DNA of 39,908 bases, from positions 1 through 39,908 of the forward strand of contig JABHHM010000026.1 in the NCBI GenBank assembly GCA_018671575.1, read 5' to 3'. Under the pieces are notes generated by a model. It ran no database searches. It was not told where the DNA came from and worked only from the letters and a program-made list of their open reading frames with translations. Made by a program: the position numbers and the translations under genes. Source of the stretch: Methylococcales bacterium (lineage in GTDB: Bacteria > Pseudomonadota > Gammaproteobacteria > JABHGC01). This document shows positions 22,693 through 28,987 of this stretch, piece after piece; the first letter of the stretch is position 1, and the number at the start of each line of letters is the position of its first letter.

Positions 22693-24558
22693 TTAAATAT
22701 CTAGTTTCTTTATGGATTGTCGTCCACCATAAACGATATTTACAATGGCTCGTGTACCCATAATAGCCGTAAACATTGATGTAATAATGCCAATGGACAG
22801 CGTAATGGCAAAACCTTTAATTGCCCCAGTCCCAAAACTAAATAGAATAACTGCCGCAATAAACGTTGTAATGTTGGCATCCGCAATGGTTGATAATGCT
22901 TTTTCGTAGCCTGAAAAAATACTGGCTTGTGGGCTACTGCCATTGCGAATTTCTTCCCGTATTCTTTCAAATACCAATACATTGGCATCCACTGCCATAC
23001 CAACTGTTAAAACAATTCCAGCAATACCTGGTAATGTCAAAGTGGCTTGTAGCATGGATAAAATGGCTACAATGAGTATCAGATTAACCATTAATGCGGC
23101 ATTGGCAATAAGACCAAAGACTCGATAATAAAATCCCATGAATACCATTACAATTGCCAGGCCAATAACAACGGATAAAAACCCTTGGTCAATGCTTTCT
23201 TGACCTAAGCTAGGTCCAACGGTTCGTTCTTCAATGATTTCAATGGGAGCGGCTAAAGCACCTGCTCGAAGCAATATGGCAAGATTGCGAGCTTCTTTGG
23301 TAGAATCTAGTCCACTGATCATGAAACGTTTGCTGAAATGTTCTCGAATGGTGGCAATGTTAATAACTTCTTCAGTAACCGTGGTTTTTTTGACTTTTTT
23401 ACCATTGACCATTTTGGAAGTGGTTTTATATTCTATAAATACCACTGCCATGGGTTTGTTGACATTGGCAGCAGTGATTTTGCTCATTTTCTTAGCACCG
23501 ACACCATCCAGTGTGATGGTGACCATCGGTGTACCATTTTGTTGTTCAATGCCAGAAGCGGCATTGGTGATTTGGTCACCCGTTACAATGACTCGTTTTT
23601 TCAATAAAACGGGTTGTCTGGTGTCTCTTTCATAATAAAGTTTTGCAGAAGCAGGCACTCGACCTTGTACAGCGGCAGTCACATCATGTTCCGTATCACC
23701 CAGTCGAAATTCAAGGGTAGCTGTCGCCCCCAATAAATTTTTGACTTGTGCGGTATCTTGAACGCCAGGTAGTTGCACCACAATTCGGTCACTGCCTTGT
23801 TGTTGAATGACGGGTTCGGCAACACCCAGTTCATTAACACGATTGCGTAATGTGGTGATGTTTTGTTCGAGAGCGAATTTTTTAACCGCTTTACGTTCTC
23901 TTTCGCTGAGACGTGCTGTGACATAAAATAAACCTGATTCGTCTCTTTCTTCAACCTCTAAATCACCAAATTCTTTTTTAATGGCAGTAGTGGCTTTGTT
24001 TCTAATGTCTAGCTTGTTAAATTTTAATTCAATAGAATCAGAGAGTCTTTTGATGCCACGATAGCGAATTTTTTTATCGATTAAATGACGACGAATATCG
24101 CCCACATATCTTTCTTCTGATTTTTTGATGGCGGCATCCATGTCAACTTCAATTAATACATGAATTCCACCTCTTAAATCAAGCCCCATATACATTGGCA
24201 ATGCGCCAACTGATAACAGCCATTGTGGTGTTGCGGGTGCTAAATTTAATGCAACAGTATATTTATCCGTTAAAGCCTCTTTGATTTTGTCAGCGGCTTT
24301 TAATTGATCTTCAACTGAATGAAAACGAACCAAAAGGTCATCATTTTTCATTCTTTTGCTAGATAATGGTGTGATATTGGCTGTTTTGAGGGTGGATGCT
24401 ATTAATTTTTCTTTAGATTCATCCAGTTTTACGGTTCGAGTGGCTGAAATTTGCAGGGCAGGGTCTTCGCCAAACAGATTTGGTAAGGCATATAAGCCAC
24501 CGATTAATATGACAGAGGAAATTAATAGAGTTTTCCATAATGGATATTGATTCATCAT
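22693..24558 (-). CDS. secD: protein translocase subunit SecD
   Basis: MYMGLDLRGGIHVLIEVDMD, GVAEPVIQQQGSDRIVVQLPGVQD, VGMAVDANVLVFERIREE. Confidence 0.97.
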   Translation of the reverse strand: MMNQYPLWKTLLISSVILIGGLYALPNLFGEDPALQISATRTVKLDESKEKLIASTLKTANITPLSSKRMKNDDLLVRFHSVEDQLKAADKIKEALTDKYTVALNLAPATPQWLLSVGALPMYMGLDLRGGIHVLIEVDMDAAIKKSEERYVGDIRRHLIDKKIRYRGIKRLSDSIELKFNKLDIRNKATTAIKKEFGDLEVEERDESGLFYVTARLSERERKAVKKFALEQNITTLRNRVNELGVAEPVIQQQGSDRIVVQLPGVQDTAQVKNLLGATATLEFRLGDTEHDVTAAVQGRVPASAKLYYERDTRQPVLLKKRVIVTGDQITNAASGIEQQNGTPMVTITLDGVGAKKMSKITAANVNKPMAVVFIEYKTTSKMVNGKKVKKTTVTEEVINIATIREHFSKRFMISGLDSTKEARNLAILLRAGALAAPIEIIEERTVGPSLGQESIDQGFLSVVIGLAIVMVFMGFYYRVFGLIANAALMVNLILIVAILSMLQATLTLPGIAGIVLTVGMAVDANVLVFERIREEIRNGSSPQASIFSGYEKALSTIADANITTFIAAVILFSFGTGAIKGFAITLSIGIITSMFTAIMGTRAIVNIVYGGRQSIKKLDI

Positions 24559-24724
24559 AGTGAGATACTTTGTTTATTATTAGAAGTTTGAAATAGAGCC
24601 GTAGACTATAGAACTTACAAGGGTAGGATGCAATATTATATGATAATATTTGTTGTGTAGTTATAGTGTCATAATATTATATGTATCGGAAAAACAAATT
24701 TAAAAGATAGATGTTTTTATTTTT

Positions 24725-24776
24725 GGTATGAAGAGATTGAGGTTTTTTTCTTCATTGTTTTCAGTGCTTCATGGTA
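24725..24776. repeat. ATGAAG/CTTCAT palindromic repeat, family F (degenerate)
   Basis: GGTATGAAGAGATTGAGG...GTGCTTCATGGTA. Confidence 0.45.
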
Positions 24777-24900
24777 AAAAAACTAGGTCAATTTCCAAAT
24801 GTTTATTGCGAGTTCTCTATAAGTAAAGCGGTTTCGTGATGATGATGTTTCAACCCTTCCTTCTTGATGCCATTACCATCTACTCTCCAATCCAAAGACT

Positions 24901-25042
24901 AGGAGGCTGTCCGAGAACTCATCTTTCCGCCAACTCTGCGTTAAAAATGGTCTCAAAATGCTCATTTACACATGTAAACTGCGCTTTTTCGACAATTTTA
25001 TGCCTTGATTTGACGAAAATCTGAGTTCTCGGACAGCCTCCT
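24901..25042 (+). repeat. MITE-like element, family A copy 2 (best preserved)
   Basis: AGGAGGCTGTCCGAGAACTCA...TGAGTTCTCGGACAGCCTCCT perfect 21-bp terminal inverted repeats; CTAG spans both outer boundaries (24899-24902, 25041-25044). Confidence 0.92.
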
Positions 25043-25059
25043 AGAAGTAATTTGTTTTT

Positions 25060-25132
25060 AACCGCGAATGGATACCAATAAACACACATAGTATTGATTG
25101 AAAATAGTGTTTATCCGTATTTATTCACGGTT
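25060..25132. repeat. AACCGCGAAT...ATTCACGGTT imperfect palindrome
   Basis: AACCGCGAATGGATACCAATAAACACACATAG...AGTGTTTATCCGTATTTATTCACGGTT; two inverted halves. Confidence 0.6.
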
Positions 25133-25316
25133 CTAAAGTGTATTTTGCTAGTTTATTCGAAAGGCATATGTTCAATATGCCCTCATTAAGTGTTTTAAGC
25201 AAAGTGTAACCATTTATTGTGTTATATCTTGTTATAAGAAATTCCCATTTATACGCGCTACATCATTATAAAAATCTAAAATTGACCACTTGTCCTCAAG
25301 ATTCGACCACCCAGTC

Positions 25317-25350
25317 CTTATTAGGGGTTTACCCCCTATTCTTTTTTTTT
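25317..25350 (+). terminator. putative Rho-independent terminator
   Basis: TAGGGG-TTTAC-CCCCTA followed by TTC and a long T-tract. Confidence 0.6.
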
Positions 25351-25529
25351 ATTCTCGTATATTCTTTAAACATCAGCAGCGGAAAGGTTTAATCTTAGTC
25401 GAAATTGAGTAAGTTATTTAAACTGAATAGACAATACCAATAATGGTTTAAATACTTGTCTTGCTTCGACTAATACTGATAAATATTACACATTAAAGCT
25501 TATTATATAAAAATATTGGAGAAATACTT

Positions 25530-25808
25530 ATGAAAAATTCAACTAACAAAATTGCAATGAAAACACGTCAGCTTGGTCAAGGCATGTCAGAGTATATTAT
25601 TATAGTGGCTTTGGTCGCTGTGGCGGCGATTGGTGTGGCAGGTTTCTTTGGTGATACGATTGAGCATCAGATGGCTGCGATGTCAGAAGAAATATCTGGT
25701 GGTAATGGCGGTAATTCTATTCAAAGTTCTGTTCAGTCGGCTGGAAAAGCCAATGCGGCAGCTACTATTGAATCGAAGATGGGAACTTATGATACTAAAA
25801 ACAACTAA
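25530..25808 (+). CDS. Flp/class III signal peptide pilin-like protein
   Basis: RQLG|QGMSEYIIIVALVAVAAIGVAGFFGDTI: G|xxxxE prepilin site followed by hydrophobic helix. Confidence 0.75.
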   Translation: MKNSTNKIAMKTRQLGQGMSEYIIIVALVAVAAIGVAGFFGDTIEHQMAAMSEEISGGNGGNSIQSSVQSAGKANAAATIESKMGTYDTKNN

Positions 25809-25820
25809 GTATTTAGTCTA

Positions 25821-25850
25821 GTATGCAAAACCAATTAGGGTTTTGCATAC
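25821..25850 (+). promoter_or_regulatory. strong stem-loop between pilin-like gene and TadG-like gene
   Basis: GTATGCAAAACC-AATTAG-GGTTTTGCATAC, 12-bp perfect stem, no U-tract. Confidence 0.75.
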
Positions 25851-25894
25851 CCACTTAACTTATTATTTCTCATTGTTTTTTATCTAAGAAAATA

Positions 25895-27199
25895 ATGAAA
25901 AGTGATAACCAGCTACACCCCACATTGAATCAGGGGAACTCAATGAAACCAAAGAACATCATCAAAAAAATCAAACAAACGGGACAGTCTACCATTTTAA
26001 TGTTGACTGTTTTAGCCGTTGCATTACCTGCCATTGTCATTTTATATAATTCAGGAAAAGCCACCACAACCAAAATGGAAGTGGTGAATGCGGCTGATGC
26101 ATCGGCTTACAGTGGTGCTATTTGGGCTGCTAGAAATCTGAATTTTATGGCTTACACCAATCGAGCCATGGTGTCTAACCATATATTGGTCGGGCATTTT
26201 GTCAGTTATGCTTCCTGGTTAAGGTATGTTGATGATGATATGGGTAAAATAGCCTCAGTGCTGTCTTTTATTCCTTTTGTCGGTTCAGCGGTGAGTGCCA
26301 TTTCATCCGTGGTCTCATTAACGAGAACATTAACTGATGTGGCAGGGCATGTTTTGGTGCCGATGGTGGATGCTTTGAACACTTTTTATCACAGTGCCCA
26401 AGTTTTAGCGAAAATGTATGGTTTTTATGCCGTACCAGAAATTATGAAAGAAACAGCCAAGCGTTATGACCCTGAAATAAAAATCAATGACATTGATGCC
26501 TTGGATGATGACTTTGTTAAATACAGTGGTATCTATAATCTGGTGCGGAATAACGTGGCAATGTTTACCTTTACCAAACGTTATACGCCGAGTAGTGATG
26601 GTGGCATTATTGCGGGACTAACCCGAGACAGTTTTGGTGGCTCAAGGGCATGGATAGAAGGCAGTGCCAGAAGTACAGGATCAAAAACCCTTTTTCCAGT
26701 CAAAATAAGAAAAAGAGGAGAAACCACCATGACGGATGATATGTCTGACTGGAATGCCCACGATGAAAGAGAGGTTAGCATGTTTAACTTCAAAAAAATG
26801 AAATGGGGTGATTGGTCAACTTTGAGTAGCGGTGAAGCATCTGCCAGAGGATATTGGAGTCAATACCAAGGGGTTAGAGGTTATTATGGCTTAAATAATC
26901 AAACGGGAATAGATCAAACCTTGTATTTAACTGCATTTGCCAGTAAACCGACTGAAAACATGAAGCTTGACAGTAAAATGGGAATCAATGATAGAGGTCC
27001 TAATGATCCTTATAAAGTTCACAATATTTCTGCCGTCAGTCGAGCATTGATTTATCACAAGCGTCCAGATGCTAGTTTGGGCTGGGGGTTAGGTAATGGT
27101 AATTCAAATGCATCACCCAGTGGTGAATATTCGAACCTGTTTAACCCTTTTTGGGAAGTTAGATTGGACGAAGTTAAATTAGCTGGCTTACCAATATGA
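25895..27199 (+). CDS. TadG-like (putative Flp pilus-assembly TadE/G-like) protein
   Basis: KQTGQSTILMLTVLAVALPAIVILYNSGKATTTKMEVVNAADASAYSGAIWAARNLNFMAYTNRAMVSNHI. Confidence 0.75.
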   Translation: MKSDNQLHPTLNQGNSMKPKNIIKKIKQTGQSTILMLTVLAVALPAIVILYNSGKATTTKMEVVNAADASAYSGAIWAARNLNFMAYTNRAMVSNHILVGHFVSYASWLRYVDDDMGKIASVLSFIPFVGSAVSAISSVVSLTRTLTDVAGHVLVPMVDALNTFYHSAQVLAKMYGFYAVPEIMKETAKRYDPEIKINDIDALDDDFVKYSGIYNLVRNNVAMFTFTKRYTPSSDGGIIAGLTRDSFGGSRAWIEGSARSTGSKTLFPVKIRKRGETTMTDDMSDWNAHDEREVSMFNFKKMKWGDWSTLSSGEASARGYWSQYQGVRGYYGLNNQTGIDQTLYLTAFASKPTENMKLDSKMGINDRGPNDPYKVHNISAVSRALIYHKRPDASLGWGLGNGNSNASPSGEYSNLFNPFWEVRLDEVKLAGLPI

Positions 27200-27207
27200 T
27201 GAATAAA

Positions 27208-27260
27208 GCTGAGTTGAGTAGCTTGTCTGCTCGAACGAAACTTATCCCTTTATGGGATAA
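27208..27260 (+). repeat. post-stop hairpin repeat, family C copy 3
   Basis: GCTGAGTTGAGTAGCTTGTCTGCTCGAACGAAACTTATCCCTTTATGGGATAA. Confidence 0.78.
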
Positions 27261-27340
27261 ATTGGTAATAAGCCTAATTAATATAAGTGTTGATGTCGTC
27301 TATAATAATGATGTCAAAGTCAGTTTAAATGGAGAGCAGG

Positions 27341-28102
27341 ATGTTTAAATCAAAAGGTCAGGCTACCTCAGAATTTGTGATCATAGGCACAGCCGTTTTT
27401 GTCCCCATTTTTTTAATGTTGCCAATAATGAGCAAATACACCGACATGAAACAAAAAGCATCAGAAGCCAGTCGTTATGCTGTGTGGGAAAGAACAGTCT
27501 GGTCTGATCCGAATGCCAGTTGGAATGATGGTGAAAATACCAAAACTGATGCAGTGATTGCACAGGAAATTAATGATCGTGTTTTTGGTCATATTTTACA
27601 AGGAATGACCTCAAATAGAGTAGAAAATACAACCTGGAAAGATGAAAATGGTGCTCCTCTGATTAAAAGTGTCAAATTAAACAAAATGAATGAAGAAGAA
27701 GTGCCTGTTAGACCGACTCAAGCTCTGGCAGTGTTTGAACAAGTGGCATATGGTGGAGGAATTTTTGAAACATTGGGTCATAAAGGTTTAGATTTAGGTA
27801 AAAAGACATTCTCAGATGCCGAAGTTGAAGTGACCGTGAATAATATCACTGTGCCAGGTGTTGTTTCGGAAATAAAAATGACCTCGTCTGCAGGTATTTT
27901 AAGTAGCAGTTGGTCAGCCCCATCTCAGCAAGAGTTTTATGATCGTTTAAGTAAGCTTGGTCCTGCCAAAGGTGTAAACACTTTAATGTCTCCAGCAGAT
28001 TTACTTTGTCAAATTCCGTTGTTATATAAAGAAGGCTGTAATGCTAAAACAGTTGAGCTAGAAGCAGATTGGACGGTGGTTCCCAATGCAAAGAAAAAAT
28101 AA
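27341..28102 (+). CDS. TadE-like protein
   Basis: MFKSKG|QATSEFVIIGTAVFVPIFLMLPIMSKYTDMKQKASEASRYAVWERTVWS. ORF track starts at 27329. Confidence 0.72.
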   Translation: MFKSKGQATSEFVIIGTAVFVPIFLMLPIMSKYTDMKQKASEASRYAVWERTVWSDPNASWNDGENTKTDAVIAQEINDRVFGHILQGMTSNRVENTTWKDENGAPLIKSVKLNKMNEEEVPVRPTQALAVFEQVAYGGGIFETLGHKGLDLGKKTFSDAEVEVTVNNITVPGVVSEIKMTSSAGILSSSWSAPSQQEFYDRLSKLGPAKGVNTLMSPADLLCQIPLLYKEGCNAKTVELEADWTVVPNAKKK

Positions 28103-28103
28103 T

Positions 28104-28268
28104 ATGATGAAAAAAATAATCAAAAAACAACTGGGTATGTCAATGACTGAGTATGTTGTCATGGGTGGCGCACTTGTGATCTCATTTGCTGCAGTTAAAG
28201 ATGATGTGCTTCCCCTTATTATTGAGTTTTATGATGAGTATATGTGGACATTGGCAATGCCGTTGTAA
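28104..28268 (+). CDS. second small Flp-like pilin-like protein
   Basis: MMKKIIKKQLG|MSMTEYVVMGGALVISFAAVKDDV: G|xxxxE followed by hydrophobic helix; starts immediately after the TadE-like stop. Confidence 0.65.
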   Translation: MMKKIIKKQLGMSMTEYVVMGGALVISFAAVKDDVLPLIIEFYDEYMWTLAMPL

Positions 28269-28435
28269 AGTTACTCTGTTCTGTTCAAATCCATTAACGT
28301 AGAATTTAATAGAACATAGTGCCTAACGGGTAAATACTGTTTGTTATTTATTTCACCATAAGAAGCACATGAAAACAAAATTCATTATCGTCATGCATTT
28401 CATTGTGAGAATGAGTGCTTTAGTCGGTATATTTC

Positions 28436-28779
28436 AACAATTTTTATTAGTCCGAAAATACTCGCTGAAATACTTCATTAATCTTTTCTGCTGTGAATAT
28501 ATTTTCTATCCACTCTAGTATTGTTTACTGTTCATTTGATAAATATGGGTCTCAGCATCTTCTGGTATTGAGCCGAATTTGTTTCATTTGACGCAGTAAA
28601 ATTGTAGTCTCACCGTGCTACGTTTCTTGGTGTGTGCTTGCTTTTCTAACCACAATTTTCCAATCATCAACTCTTTCTAACATTGTTCTCACCTCATGCA
28701 GGTCATTCAACTCTGGTATTGGTTGTTTATGCCATTTTCGTGAAAATAAAAGTCGTTTAATCGCACATTGTGAATGTTC
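28436..28779 (-). pseudogene. decayed C-terminal remnant of an Rpn/YhgA-like (PD-(D/E)XK family transposase / DUF4351-type) protein
   Basis: Minus-strand conceptual translation in shifted frames gives ...FSRKWHKQPIPELNDLHEVRTMLERVDDWK... GETTILLRQMKQ / KFGSIPEDAETHIYQMNSKQY / WIENIFTAEKINEVFQ with stops and frameshifts; matches the typical EVKTMLaERVxxW...LLLRLLxxRFGxLPexxxxxI...W..xIf.AxxlxevF layout. Confidence 0.55.
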
Positions 28780-28987
28780 ATTCTATATATCATTATGATA
28801 CATAGGGACAAAATTTATTTAATATTTCTCATTTGCAAAGATAAAAGCGGTGAAAGTTTGTGTAATAAAAAATATTTTCGTGACCTATACTAAAATTAGT
28901 GATTAAAAAATCAGTGTTCATTAAGTGTTTAATCAATGCAGTTTGCTCGTTAGGCCATGGTGCTCTAACAAAATAAGGAAAATAAAG

